Assembly: GCA_021776215.1 (NCBI GenBank)
Contig: JAJFGI010000272.1
Coordinates: 1 to 33,482, forward strand
Direction: 5' to 3'
From: Kiloniellaceae bacterium
GTDB taxonomy: Bacteria > Pseudomonadota > Alphaproteobacteria > Kiloniellales > J153
DNA: 33,482 nt
The translations under genes and the position numbers were made by a program. The notes beneath the pieces are model-generated. The model worked only from the letters and a program-made list of their open reading frames with translations, ran no database searches and was not told the DNA's origin. Numbering within the stretch: the stretch's first letter is position 1; each line of letters begins with the position of its first letter. This document shows positions 20,321 to 29,836 of the stretch, piece by piece.

Positions 20321-21358
20321 CTAGACCACGCCCGCCCGCAGGCAGTCGTGGATATGCAGGATGCCAACCGGCCGCCCATCCTCGACCACGAACAGGCTGG
20401 TGACCGGGCGCGTGTTCCGCACGCCGTTCATGACTCCCAGCGCCTCCGCGGCCAGCGCCTGGCCACGGATGGTCATGGGCGAGTCGGTCATCACGTCCGC
20501 CGCGCGCAAATCCAGTAGTCCCTTGGCCATGTGGCGGCGCAAATCGCCGTCCGTGATGATGCCTTGCAGCCGGCCATCGGCGCCGGCAATACCGACACAG
20601 CCGAAACGGCGGTTGGTCATCACCAGGATCGCCTCGGCCATCGGCGTCTCCGGCGGGCACAGCGGCAGCTCTTCCGCCCCGTGCATGATATCGGCCACGC
20701 GCAACAGCTTGCGGCCCAGCGAGCCACCGGGATGCAGGACCCGAAAGTCTTGCGCCGAAAATCCCTTGCGGTCGAGCAAGGCGATGGCAACGGCATCGCC
20801 AAGGGCTAGCATCATGGTCGTCGAGGTGGTGGGCGCCAAGCCCATGGGGCAGGCTTCGGGCACCTGCGGCAGGATAATGGCCACATCCGCCGCCTCGGCC
20901 AAGGCACTGCCGGCGCTGCGGGTCATGGCGGCCAGGGGAATGGCAAAGCGCCGGGCATAGGCGATGATGTCGCTCAGCTCCGCCGTATCGCCGGAGTTGG
21001 ACAGCACCAGCACCGCATCGCCGGGGGCGATCATGCCCAGATCGCCGTGGCTGGCCTCGCCGGGATGGACGAACTGCGCCGGGGTGCCGGTCGAGGACAG
21101 GGTGGCGGCGATCTTGCGCGCCACGTGGCCGGCCTTGCCCATGCCGGTGACTGTGATCCGCCCGGTGGCCGCCGCCAGCATATCGAGCAGCCGCGAGAAA
21201 CCACTGTCCAAAGCCGCGGCCAGGGCGATCAGACCCTCCGACTCCAGGCGCAGGACGCGGGTTGCCGCCGCCAAATCTCGGTCCTGCCCGGGGGAACCGG
21301 GTTGCGCGCGATCGGCCGTCTCCACCGTCCGCGTTGCTCCGTCAGCTTGCCGCTTCAT
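20321..21358 (-). CDS. kdsD: Arabinose-5-phosphate isomerase, KpsF/GutQ family (SIS + CBS domains)
   Basis: ITVTGMGKAGHVARKIAATLSSTGTPAQFVHPGEASHGDLGMI, VLVLSNSGDTAEL, HPGGSLGRKLLRVADIM, tandem CBS. Confidence 0.94.
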   Translation of the reverse strand: MKRQADGATRTVETADRAQPGSPGQDRDLAAATRVLRLESEGLIALAAALDSGFSRLLDMLAAATGRITVTGMGKAGHVARKIAATLSSTGTPAQFVHPGEASHGDLGMIAPGDAVLVLSNSGDTAELSDIIAYARRFAIPLAAMTRSAGSALAEAADVAIILPQVPEACPMGLAPTTSTTMMLALGDAVAIALLDRKGFSAQDFRVLHPGGSLGRKLLRVADIMHGAEELPLCPPETPMAEAILVMTNRRFGCVGIAGADGRLQGIITDGDLRRHMAKGLLDLRAADVMTDSPMTIRGQALAAEALGVMNGVRNTRPVTSLFVVEDGRPVGILHIHDCLRAGVV

Positions 21359-21461
21359 AGCCACTCGTTCTCCCGCCATGCCAGCGCGCCAGGATAGCAA
21401 ACCTGAATTAACGTCCGCCGCCCCCCGACTTGGCCCTCTGCCTGGCGGGACGGCCCGCGCC

Positions 21462-22073
21462 TCAATGGGCAAAGATGTCCACACTAGGCCACCCCGCCAG
21501 GTCGAGGGCGGCGCGGGTCGGTAGGAAATCGAAACACGCCTGGGCCAATTCAACCCGCCCCTCGCGCGCCAGCATCTCGTCCAGGATGGCCCGCAACCTA
21601 TGCAGATAGATGACGTCGGTGGCGGCATAACGCAACTGCTCGTCGCTAAGAGTTTCCGCCCCCCAGTCCGAAGATTGCATTTTCTTCGAGATATCGACCC
21701 CAAGCAGATCGCGGCACAGGTCCTTCAGACCGTGCTGGTCGGTGAATGTCCGCACCAGGCGCGAGGCCACTTTGGTGCAGTAGACCGGCCCGCAGGTCAC
21801 GCCCAGATAGCGCTGGATCGCCGCCAAATCGAAACGGGCGAAATGAAACAGCTTGGTGATGCCCGTATCGCCCAGCACCGCCGCCAGATTCGGCGCGTCG
21901 TAGGAGCGGTTGCGGAACTGGACCAGATGACAGTCGCCGTCGCCGGCGGAGAGCTGAATCAGGCACAACCGGTCGCGGGACAGGTCGAGACCCATGGTCT
22001 CGCTGTCCACGGCGACCGAATCGCCGAAGTCGAGACCGGAGGGCAGGTCGCCTTGATGAAGGTGCGGTCGCAA
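21462..22073 (-). CDS. rnd: Ribonuclease D family 3'-5' exonuclease (TTG start proposed)
   Basis: VAVDSETMGLDLSRDRLCLIQLS, LFHFARFDLAAIQ, KDLCRDLLGVDISKKMQSSDWGAETLSDEQLRYAATDVIYLHRL. Confidence 0.93.
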   Translation of the reverse strand: MRPHLHQGDLPSGLDFGDSVAVDSETMGLDLSRDRLCLIQLSAGDGDCHLVQFRNRSYDAPNLAAVLGDTGITKLFHFARFDLAAIQRYLGVTCGPVYCTKVASRLVRTFTDQHGLKDLCRDLLGVDISKKMQSSDWGAETLSDEQLRYAATDVIYLHRLRAILDEMLAREGRVELAQACFDFLPTRAALDLAGWPSVDIFAH

Positions 22074-22353
22074 TGGTCCTGATCGGAGCTGCGTGTGGCA
22101 CCGGCGGCCCCGCCTGGCAAGCGCGGCGCGGCCGAAGGCCACGGGAATCCTGGCATTCTCGCCAGGCGTGAGAGTCTGTCAAGGCAATACGGCCGGCCCC
22201 CGGGGCCGGGTGGCGGGCCTTTGCGGCTGGCGAGCCGGCCCGGCCCCTGATATACACCCCCGGACAAGCCGCGCGCCCGGATTCCAGCGCCGCTGGCGCC
22301 CAATTTTAGCGCCGCCGGCGCTGGGCCGGAGCGGCAGGCCTTGGAGGAGAGCC

Positions 22354-23304
22354 ATGGCAGACCGCGTTGCGACAATTTTCGGCGGATCCGGATTCATCGG
22401 CCGGCATCTGGTGGGCCGCCTGGCCAAGCAAGGCTGGGTGCTGCGCGTTGCCGTGCGCCGCCCGGCGCGGGCCGGCTTTCTCAAGCCGCTGGGCGATGTC
22501 GGGCAGATCACCCCGATCCGCGCGCCGGTCCAGGACCCGGTGGCGGTCGAGGCCGCGGTGCACGGGGCCACCGCGGTCATCAACCTGACGGGTATTCTCT
22601 ACGAGCGCGGCGCGCAAGATTTTGCCGCCGTCCATGCCCGCGGGGCACAGGCCATCGCCGCCGCCGCCGCGGCGGCCGGGGCCGAAAGCCTGGTGCATGT
22701 CTCCGCCATCGGCGCGAACCTGCGCGGCGCGGCGGACTACGCGCGCTCCAAAGGCGCCGGCGAAGCGGCGGTCGAGGCCGCCTTTCCCCGGGCCACCATC
22801 CTGCGCCCGAGCATCATCTTCGGCCCGGAGGACGATTTCTTCAACCGCTTCGCGGCGATGGCCCGGCTGGCCCCAGCCCTGCCGCTCATCGGCGGCGGCC
22901 ATACCAAGTTTCAGCCGGTCTACGTGGGCGACGTGGCGGCGGCAATCGTCGCGTGCCTCGGCTCAAAGCGCCATCAGGGGCAGTGTTACGAACTCGGCGG
23001 TCCGCGCGTCTACAGCTTCGCCGATCTTATGACCTTGATGTTGCGCGAAATCCATCGCAAGCGATTCCTCATCCCGGTGCCCTTCGCTGCGGCCGAGATC
23101 ATGGCGCGGCCGCTCGAGCTGTTGCCGGTGCCGCCCCTGACCCGCGATCAGGTACGGCTGCTGCGCCACGACAACGTCGTCAGCCACGGCGCGCAGACAC
23201 TGGCGGATCTCGGGATTACGCCGACCTCGGTGGAAGTGATTCTGCCGACCTACCTGGATCGCTACCGGCCGCATGGCCGCTTCGACAGGCCGGCGCTGAG
23301 TTAG
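22354..23304 (+). CDS. Complex I NDUFA9 subunit-like NAD(P)-binding protein
   Basis: VATIFGGSGFIGRHLVGRLAKQGWVLRVAVRRP, AVINLTGILYERGAQDF, LVHVSAIGA, YARSKGAGE, ILRPSIIFGPEDDFFNRFAAMARLAPALPLIGGG. Confidence 0.92.
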   Translation: MADRVATIFGGSGFIGRHLVGRLAKQGWVLRVAVRRPARAGFLKPLGDVGQITPIRAPVQDPVAVEAAVHGATAVINLTGILYERGAQDFAAVHARGAQAIAAAAAAAGAESLVHVSAIGANLRGAADYARSKGAGEAAVEAAFPRATILRPSIIFGPEDDFFNRFAAMARLAPALPLIGGGHTKFQPVYVGDVAAAIVACLGSKRHQGQCYELGGPRVYSFADLMTLMLREIHRKRFLIPVPFAAAEIMARPLELLPVPPLTRDQVRLLRHDNVVSHGAQTLADLGITPTSVEVILPTYLDRYRPHGRFDRPALS

Positions 23305-23315
23305 GCCGGCCTGAG

Positions 23316-25133
23316 CTAGAGCCCGCCGACCCCCAGCTCGTTGAAGTCGTCGAGCAGGGCGGCGATGCGCCCGGAATCATATTGATCCATGATCACCTCG
23401 GCGCGCCGGGTGGCCGCCTGCATGTCGAGCCCGAGAATCCGGTTCTTTACCCGCGGCAGGGCGTTGACGGTCATCGACAGCTCGCGCACGCCGAGGCCAA
23501 GAATGAGCGCCGTAAAGCGCGGGTCCCCGGCGATCTCGCCGCAGACGGATATGGGAATGCGCGCCCGCAGGGCCGCCTGAATGGAGAACTGAATGAGGCG
23601 CAGCACCGCCGGGTGGAGCGGATTATACAGATGCGCCACCTGCTCCTCACCGCGGTCGATGGCCAGGGTGTACATGGTCAGATCGTTGCTGCCGATGGCG
23701 AAAAAATCCGCCACGTTGGCCAAGGCGTCGGCGGCTAGGGCGGCGCCGGGGATTTCAATCATGACACCCAGCGGCGGCAGGGGATCGGCGATCTCGACGC
23801 CGCGCCGGCGCAGCCGTTTGGCGGTGGCGACCATGGCCTGGCGCACGTCCTGAACCTCGCTGACCGTCGAGATCATCGGCAAGAGGATGCGCAAGGGCCC
23901 GTGCGCCCCGGCCCGCAGCATGGCGGCGAGCTGGGCATCGAGCAGCTTGCGTTCGCGCAGCGACAAGCGGATCGCACGCAACCCCAGCGCCGGGTTCAAG
24001 CTCTCGACCATATGTTCGCCCAACGCCGACGAAATCTTTTCGCCGCCGATATCCAGGGTGCGCACGGTCACCGGCCGGCCGGCCATGCCGGTGACGATCT
24101 CGGCCAGCGCCTGATATTGCTCGTCCTCGCCGGGCAGATCTTCGCGGTTCATGAACATGAACTCGGTGCGCAGCAGGCCAACGCCTTGCGCCCCGACCGC
24201 CATCGCCTGCCCCACCTCGCGCGGCAGCTCCAGATTCGCCTGCAGGACGACCTCGACGCCGTCCCGGGTTACCGCCGCCACATCGCGCAAGCGGGTCAGC
24301 GACTTGGTTTCGCGCGCCAGGGCCCGCTGCTCCGCTTCGTACTCGCTCAGACATTTGGCCGTCGGCTCGACGATAATACGCCCGCCCGATCCGTCGATGA
24401 TGACGGTATCGCCAGTGTTGATGCCGCCGATGAGGCCGGTCACGCCGATCACCGCCGGCAGCCCGAGCGAGCGGGCCATGATCGCGGTGTGGCTTTCGGC
24501 GCCTCCGAGAACGCTGGCGAAACCGGCAATCTGCTGCGGGTCCATCAATGCGGTATCGGCCGGCGTGATCTCCTCGGCGATAACGATGCTGCCCGGCGCC
24601 AAGTGGCCGAAGCTGCTGTAGGTGGTTCGGATCAGATTACGCACGATCCGCAAGCCGACCTCGCGCACCTCCTGGCCGCGACTGCGCAGATACGCATCGT
24701 CCATGGCGGCGAAATTCTTCGCCACCTCGCCGATCTCCGCCATCACGGCCGCCTCGGCATTGCAGCAGTCGCTTTCGATACGACGCTTGATGCCGCCGAT
24801 CAGGCTGGTGCTTTTCAGCATCTGGATATGCGCCTCGAGCAGGAATCCCAGTTCCTCGGCGGCGGTGCCGTGTATCCTCTTGGCCTTGCTCTGCAGCTTG
24901 CCGACCTGCCGCTGCGAGCGCGCCACGGCCTCCTGGAAGCGCTGCACCTCCGCCTCGATCTTGCCGGCGGCCACCTGATACTCGACCACCTGCAGATCGC
25001 CGCTTTCCCGCACATAGGCCGTGCCGATGGCGACGCCGGGAGAGACCGCGAGGCCCTCGAAGACGCGCTGGCCCTGGTCGCTTGCGGGCGAGGCGCGCGG
25101 CTCGGCCGTGCCGGCGGGCTTTTCAGTCTTCAT
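23316..25133 (-). CDS. Phosphoenolpyruvate-protein phosphotransferase (EI type, no obvious N-terminal GAF domain)
   Basis: GGAESHTAIMARSLGLPAVIGVTG, VGLLRTEFMFMNRE, RTLDIGGEKISSAL, NPALGLRAIRLSL, IPISVCGEIAGDP. Confidence 0.96.
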   Translation of the reverse strand: MKTEKPAGTAEPRASPASDQGQRVFEGLAVSPGVAIGTAYVRESGDLQVVEYQVAAGKIEAEVQRFQEAVARSQRQVGKLQSKAKRIHGTAAEELGFLLEAHIQMLKSTSLIGGIKRRIESDCCNAEAAVMAEIGEVAKNFAAMDDAYLRSRGQEVREVGLRIVRNLIRTTYSSFGHLAPGSIVIAEEITPADTALMDPQQIAGFASVLGGAESHTAIMARSLGLPAVIGVTGLIGGINTGDTVIIDGSGGRIIVEPTAKCLSEYEAEQRALARETKSLTRLRDVAAVTRDGVEVVLQANLELPREVGQAMAVGAQGVGLLRTEFMFMNREDLPGEDEQYQALAEIVTGMAGRPVTVRTLDIGGEKISSALGEHMVESLNPALGLRAIRLSLRERKLLDAQLAAMLRAGAHGPLRILLPMISTVSEVQDVRQAMVATAKRLRRRGVEIADPLPPLGVMIEIPGAALAADALANVADFFAIGSNDLTMYTLAIDRGEEQVAHLYNPLHPAVLRLIQFSIQAALRARIPISVCGEIAGDPRFTALILGLGVRELSMTVNALPRVKNRILGLDMQAATRRAEVIMDQYDSGRIAALLDDFNELGVGGL

Positions 25134-25401
25134 GGAACTTGCTTTCGATGAGAGTCACCAATGCGGCGACCGCCGCCGGGGCGGCCGGGCCCTTGGCGCG
25201 CAGCTCCAACTCGCACCCGGGCGAGGCGGCAAGCATCATCAGGCCCATGATCGAGGCACCGGAAACCTCCGTTCCATTCGCCACCACCGTCACCTCGGCT
25301 TGAAAGGCGGTGGCCAGCTTGACGAAGCGGGCAGCGGCGCGGGCGTGCAGCCCGCGCTGATTGACGATCGTCACCCGCGCCTGCGCGGCGGCCTCGGTCA
25401 T
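25123..25401 (-). CDS. HPr family phosphocarrier protein
   Basis: VTIVNQRGLHARAAARFVKLATAF...GASIMGLMMLAASPGCELELRAKG. Confidence 0.96.
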   Translation of the reverse strand: MTEAAAQARVTIVNQRGLHARAAARFVKLATAFQAEVTVVANGTEVSGASIMGLMMLAASPGCELELRAKGPAAPAAVAALVTLIESKFHED

Positions 25402-25805
25402 TGCGCCTTATCGGCGAGGAGCTGTGAGGCGACATTGATATACTTGCGCCCGGCCTGTTGCGCCTGAACCACGGCGGAGGCCAGCGGTTCGCTGCCGCGC
25501 AGGCTGGCCAGCTTGATGAGCATCGGCAGATTGACCCCGGCAATGACTTCGACGCGCCCCTGATCGAGCACCGAGATGGCCAGATTGGACGGCGTTCCCC
25601 CGAACATATCGGTCAACAGAACCACGCCGTCGCCTTCGTCCGCCTTGGCGACGCTGTCGATGATTTCCTGCCGCCGCTGCTCCATGTCATCGTCCGGACC
25701 GATGCACACGGCGCTCATGTTGCGCTGCGCGCCGACCACATGCTCGAGGGCGTCGATGAATTCGGTGGCCAGGCGGCCGTGGGTGACCAGTACGACTCCG
25801 ATCAT
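25398..25805 (-). CDS. PTS EIIA, mannose-type
   Basis: MIGVVLVTHGRLATEFIDALEHVVG, VVLLTDMFGGTPSNLAISVL, IAGVNLPMLIKLA. Confidence 0.94.
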   Translation of the reverse strand: MIGVVLVTHGRLATEFIDALEHVVGAQRNMSAVCIGPDDDMEQRRQEIIDSVAKADEGDGVVLLTDMFGGTPSNLAISVLDQGRVEVIAGVNLPMLIKLASLRGSEPLASAVVQAQQAGRKYINVASQLLADKAQ

Positions 25806-25909
25806 ATGCGTGCCCCAATCTCCCCGGTTCGCTGCCGCCCCCTGGGCCCAGCCCCGGCAGGATACTCCAGCGTCCTATGGCGGCGTTCTAGCGCGATACA
25901 CCCTGAGAA

Positions 25910-27322
25910 TCACGCCCGTTGTGCGCCGCCCCCATCGCCGCGCGTCACGTCCCGATGGCCCTTCTGAACCTCGCGGCCGCCCTGTGCAAGCCTGGCCGCC
26001 AACCTTTCGGCCACGGCGACCGACCGATGCCGTCCGCCGGTGCAGCCGATGGCGATGGTCAGATAGCTCTTTCCTTCCTGTTCGTAGCGCGGCAGCAACG
26101 GCTCCAGCATATCCGTCAGACGGCTGAAAAACGGCGCGAACGCCGGGTCCGCCGCGACGAAGGCGTCGACCCGGCTGTCGCGGCCGTCGAGATCCCGCAA
26201 CGCCGCCTGATAATGCGGGTTGGCCAGAAAGCGCACATCGACCACCAGATCCGCCTCGCGCGGCAGACCGTGCCGGTAGGAAAACGAGGTGACGAAGACG
26301 CTCATGGCCGGTGTCCCGGTCAGGGTGAAATGCCCGCCCAGCACCCGCCGCAGGTCGGCGACGCTGAGACCGGACGTATCGACCACCAGATCGGCGCGCG
26401 CCTGCAACGGCGCGATCAGCCGCCGCTCGGCGGCGATGCCGTCGGCGACCCGACGGTCCTGGGCCAGGGGATGGCGGCGGCGCGTCTCGGTAAAGCGCCG
26501 CTCCAGGACCTCGTCGGCACAATCGAGAAACAGCAGGACGACCGCCTGGCCCGGATCCGCCTGCATCCGGTCGAGGCGGTCGAGCAACGGCCGGGCGGCG
26601 AAGTTGCGGGTCCGGGTATCAACGCCGACGGCGATCGGCCCGCCCTCGCCGAGGAGCGCATCGAGCAGGCTCAGCGGCAAATTATCGACCGACTCATACC
26701 CCAGATCCTCGAGAATCTTCAGGGCGCTCGAGTGGCCGGCCCCGGACAGGCCGGTGACCACGACCACCTGCCGCCGCTCGCCGCTGTCGGAAGGTATGGC
26801 GCCGGAGGGCATGCCGCCGGCGGATGCCGGCTCGGAGCCGACCGCCGGCAGCTGACCGCGCGGCAGGGTCGCCTCGGTGCCGTGCAGCGCCATGCGCAGC
26901 TTGGCCGGCGCCGAGGCGGCGAAGGGATCGAGGGCCAGGCGCGGCACGGCAATCCCTAGGATCTCTTCGGTTGCCGCATTGGGCAGGCGTTCGACCGCCT
27001 CGGCGGCAACCAGGTCCACGATCAGGGCCAGGGGCGCTTCGGTCAGGCTGGGCACATCCCGCAGGCCCACCCCACGCACCTCGATCGCCCCGGCGATCGC
27101 CGCCGGCGCCCGGGCGACGAGCCGGGCGGCCGCCCCCGTGCCCCGGCGCGAGACGACGCATTGATCGTCGGCCACCAGGCGGGCGCCCTGGTCGATCATG
27201 CGCAAGGCCAGATCCGACTTGCCGGACCCGGACGGGCCGCGCAAGAGAATGCCATGCGGCCCGCCGCCGCCATCGATGGCGACGCACGTGGCGGACGCAA
27301 TCAGCGTCTCCGGTGCGCTCAT
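25910..27322 (-). CDS. HPr kinase/phosphorylase (C-terminal type) fused in frame to RNase adapter RapZ
   Basis: HprK part: GPHGILLRGPSGSGKSDLALRMIDQGARLVADDQC, IEVRGVGLRDV; RapZ part: VVVVTGLSGAGHSSALKILEDLGYESVDNLPLSLL, LFLDCADEVLERRFTETRRRHPL, FVTSFSYRHGLPREADLVVDVRFLANPHY, IAIGCTGGRHRSVAVAE; no stop between them. Confidence 0.9.
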   Translation of the reverse strand: MSAPETLIASATCVAIDGGGGPHGILLRGPSGSGKSDLALRMIDQGARLVADDQCVVSRRGTGAAARLVARAPAAIAGAIEVRGVGLRDVPSLTEAPLALIVDLVAAEAVERLPNAATEEILGIAVPRLALDPFAASAPAKLRMALHGTEATLPRGQLPAVGSEPASAGGMPSGAIPSDSGERRQVVVVTGLSGAGHSSALKILEDLGYESVDNLPLSLLDALLGEGGPIAVGVDTRTRNFAARPLLDRLDRMQADPGQAVVLLFLDCADEVLERRFTETRRRHPLAQDRRVADGIAAERRLIAPLQARADLVVDTSGLSVADLRRVLGGHFTLTGTPAMSVFVTSFSYRHGLPREADLVVDVRFLANPHYQAALRDLDGRDSRVDAFVAADPAFAPFFSRLTDMLEPLLPRYEQEGKSYLTIAIGCTGGRHRSVAVAERLAARLAQGGREVQKGHRDVTRGDGGGAQRA

Positions 27323-29091
27323 CGCCGCTCGCCCGCCGGCAGACGAATGACAAAGCGGGCGCCGCGCACGTCGCCGTCCGCGTCATATCGGTTCTCGGCC
27401 CGGATGGTGCCGCCATGCGCCTCGATGATCTGCTTCGAGATGCTCAGCCCCAGGCCCGAGTGGGTGCCGAATTTCTCGCTCTGCGGCCGCTCCGAATAGA
27501 ACCGGTCGAAGATCGCGGTGAGCTTGCCCTCGGGGATACCGGGACCGTCGTCGGCAACAATGATCTCCACCCAGGCCCCATCGCGGCGCACCGACAGATC
27601 GATGGCGCCGCCGGGGGGGCTGAAGGTTTCGGCATTGCTGATGACGTTGCGCAGAACCTGGCCCAGGCGATCCTCGATTCCCTGTACCTGTAGTTTTTGG
27701 CTGTCCGCCACGCTCAGATGGAAGCGCGGCCCGCTTTCGCGTCCGATGGCCTGGTGCGCCTCGCCGAGCGCCCGGACCAACTGGCCCAGATCGACGCTCT
27801 CGGTCTGTGCGCGGGACAACTCGGCGTCCAGACGCGACGCATCGGAGATGTCCGAAATCAAGCGGTCGAGGCGCTGCACATCGTCGAGGATGATCGACAT
27901 CAGGCGCTTTTGCTGTTCCGGGTCCTCGACCCGCACCACCGTCTCCACGGCGCTGCGCAGCGAGGTCAGCGGGTTCTTGATCTCGTGGGCCACGTCGGCG
28001 GCGAAGCCCTCGATGGCATCCAGGCGCGCCCACAGCGCCGCGGTCATGTCACGCAGGGCGCCGGAAAGATCGCCCAATTCGTCCCGGCGGCGGGTGAAAT
28101 CGGGGATCTCGTGCTGCCGGCCCTGGCCATAGCGTACTCGTTCCGCCGCCTCGGCCAGGCGGCGCACGGGCCGGGCGATGGTCCCGGCCAGATACAGCGA
28201 CAGCAGAATGGTCACCCCCAGGGCCATGGCGAAGACCACCAGGATATCGAGGCGCCGGTCGCGCACCGCCGCCTCGATATCGGCGCCGTCCTTGGACAGC
28301 ATCAAGGCGCCGAGCACCTGCCGATAGCGCTGCACCGGCACCGCGACGGAGAGCACCAGGCGGCCGCGGCGGTCGAGGCGGACCATGCCCCGGCTTTCGC
28401 CGCCGAGCGCCCGCTCCACCTCGATATAGTCGGCGGCGGTCTGGAAAGGCGCCTCGACGTAGGCCGGCAACTCTCCGGTCTTGGGGAGCCAGTTCATCAC
28501 CTGGTCGTAGATCCGGCCCAGGCCGGCCTCGGGCCAATTCTCCGCCGGCGGCAACTCGATCACCTGGACCTGGCCGCCCGGGCCGACCAGCAGAAAGCTG
28601 TCGGCCAGCAACTCGCCCGACCGGGCGAAGATGCGCGCCCGCACCCGCGTATCGGCCAGCAGCACGCGCATCAGATGGCGGGCGCTTTCCGGCAGCAGAC
28701 GCTCCTCGCCGGCTTGCGTCTCGACAACCGTGGTGCTGGCGAACGACAGGGCGAAAGCGCGGGCCTGAATGCGCAGCGAGTCCACCTCGGACCCGATGAG
28801 GCTCTGGCGATAGTCCTCGAGATGCAGCAGGCCGAGAACCGGAATCAACAGGACCAGGACATTGAGCGCCAAAATACGCCGGGTCAGCGGTGAGGGCCAG
28901 CCGCGCCGGTACCGCCGCGGCTGCTTCGGCTCGTCCTTCGTCTTGGTCTGTTCCGGTGATCGGCCCAGCGCGCGCAGTCCCCGCCGCTCGCCCCCCTGCG
29001 ACGATGGGACCGGCGCCGCGTGCGGATCGTCCGCTGGCGGCGGCGGCGTCTCCGTAGCCTCCGAATCGGCCGGCGACGGCTCGGCCGTCAC
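27319..29091 (-). CDS. chvG: Sensor histidine kinase of the ChvG/ExoS type (start approximate)
   Basis: TM-periplasmic-TM-HAMP layout, DVAHEIKNPLTSLRSAVETV H-box, VIVADDGPGIPEGKLTAIFDRFYSERP, GLGLSISKQIIEAHGG; adjacent to chvI and hprK. ORF-track start 29283 overlaps chvI. Confidence 0.9.
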   Translation of the reverse strand: MTAEPSPADSEATETPPPPADDPHAAPVPSSQGGERRGLRALGRSPEQTKTKDEPKQPRRYRRGWPSPLTRRILALNVLVLLIPVLGLLHLEDYRQSLIGSEVDSLRIQARAFALSFASTTVVETQAGEERLLPESARHLMRVLLADTRVRARIFARSGELLADSFLLVGPGGQVQVIELPPAENWPEAGLGRIYDQVMNWLPKTGELPAYVEAPFQTAADYIEVERALGGESRGMVRLDRRGRLVLSVAVPVQRYRQVLGALMLSKDGADIEAAVRDRRLDILVVFAMALGVTILLSLYLAGTIARPVRRLAEAAERVRYGQGRQHEIPDFTRRRDELGDLSGALRDMTAALWARLDAIEGFAADVAHEIKNPLTSLRSAVETVVRVEDPEQQKRLMSIILDDVQRLDRLISDISDASRLDAELSRAQTESVDLGQLVRALGEAHQAIGRESGPRFHLSVADSQKLQVQGIEDRLGQVLRNVISNAETFSPPGGAIDLSVRRDGAWVEIIVADDGPGIPEGKLTAIFDRFYSERPQSEKFGTHSGLGLSISKQIIEAHGGTIRAENRYDADGDVRGARFVIRLPAGERR

Positions 29092-29134
29092 CTGCCGGGC
29101 GCGCGTGCCGCGAACGGTGGCCGTCTCCGCGTTC

Positions 29135-29836
29135 CTATGCGTCCTTGTAGCGATAACCGACACCGTAGAGCGTTTCGATCTGCCCGAAGTCGTCGTCGAT
29201 GTCCTTGAACTTCTTGCGCAGCCGCTTGATGTGGCTGTCGATGGTGCGATCATCCACATACACCGATTCGCCGTAGGCGGCATCCATGAGCTGATCCCGC
29301 GTCTTCACATGGCCCGGCCGCTGGCCCAAGGCCTTGAGGATCAGGAACTCGGTCACCGTGAGACTGACGGGCTGCTCCTTCCAAGTGCACAAGTGGCGGG
29401 CCGGATCGAGCATCAGATCGCCGCGCACCAGCGGTTTCTCGCCGCTCTCCCCCTCGGCACCCGCCTTGGTGTTGCGATCGCGCCGCAGCAGGGCACGGAT
29501 ACGCTCGATCAGCAAGCGCTGCGAGAAGGGCTTGGTGATGTAGTCGTCGGCCCCCATGCGCAGACCGAGAAGCTCGTCCACCTCCTCGTCCTTGGAGGTC
29601 AGGAAGATAACCGGCATGTTCGAGCCCTGGCGCAAGCGGTTGAGCAGCTCCATGCCATCCATGCGCGGCATCTTGATATCCAGAATGGCCAGATCGACCG
29701 GGCTGGCGTTAAGGCCGCGCAGGGCCTCGGATCCGTCCGTATAGGTCCGCACCTTATAGCCCTCGGCCTCCAGGGCCATGGTCACCGACGTCAAGATATT
29801 GCGGTCGTCATCGACCAGGGCGATGGTGTTCTGCAT
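29135..29836 (-). CDS. chvI: OmpR-family response regulator of the ChvI type
   Basis: [84 protein letters not shown]. Confidence 0.94.
   Translation of the reverse strand: MQNTIALVDDDRNILTSVTMALEAEGYKVRTYTDGSEALRGLNASPVDLAILDIKMPRMDGMELLNRLRQGSNMPVIFLTSKDEEVDELLGLRMGADDYITKPFSQRLLIERIRALLRRDRNTKAGAEGESGEKPLVRGDLMLDPARHLCTWKEQPVSLTVTEFLILKALGQRPGHVKTRDQLMDAAYGESVYVDDRTIDSHIKRLRKKFKDIDDDFGQIETLYGVGYRYKDA

Noticed and set aside
22341-23738. 465-aa plus-strand ORF overlapping the NDUFA9-like gene in another frame
   Set aside because: Arg/Gly-rich alternate frame of a supported gene that runs through into antisense of EI
23901-25151. 416-aa plus-strand ORF antisense to EI (and similar 346-398 aa ORFs opposite rapZ and chvG)
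   Set aside because: Low-complexity His/Gln/Arg-rich shadow translations of strongly supported genes
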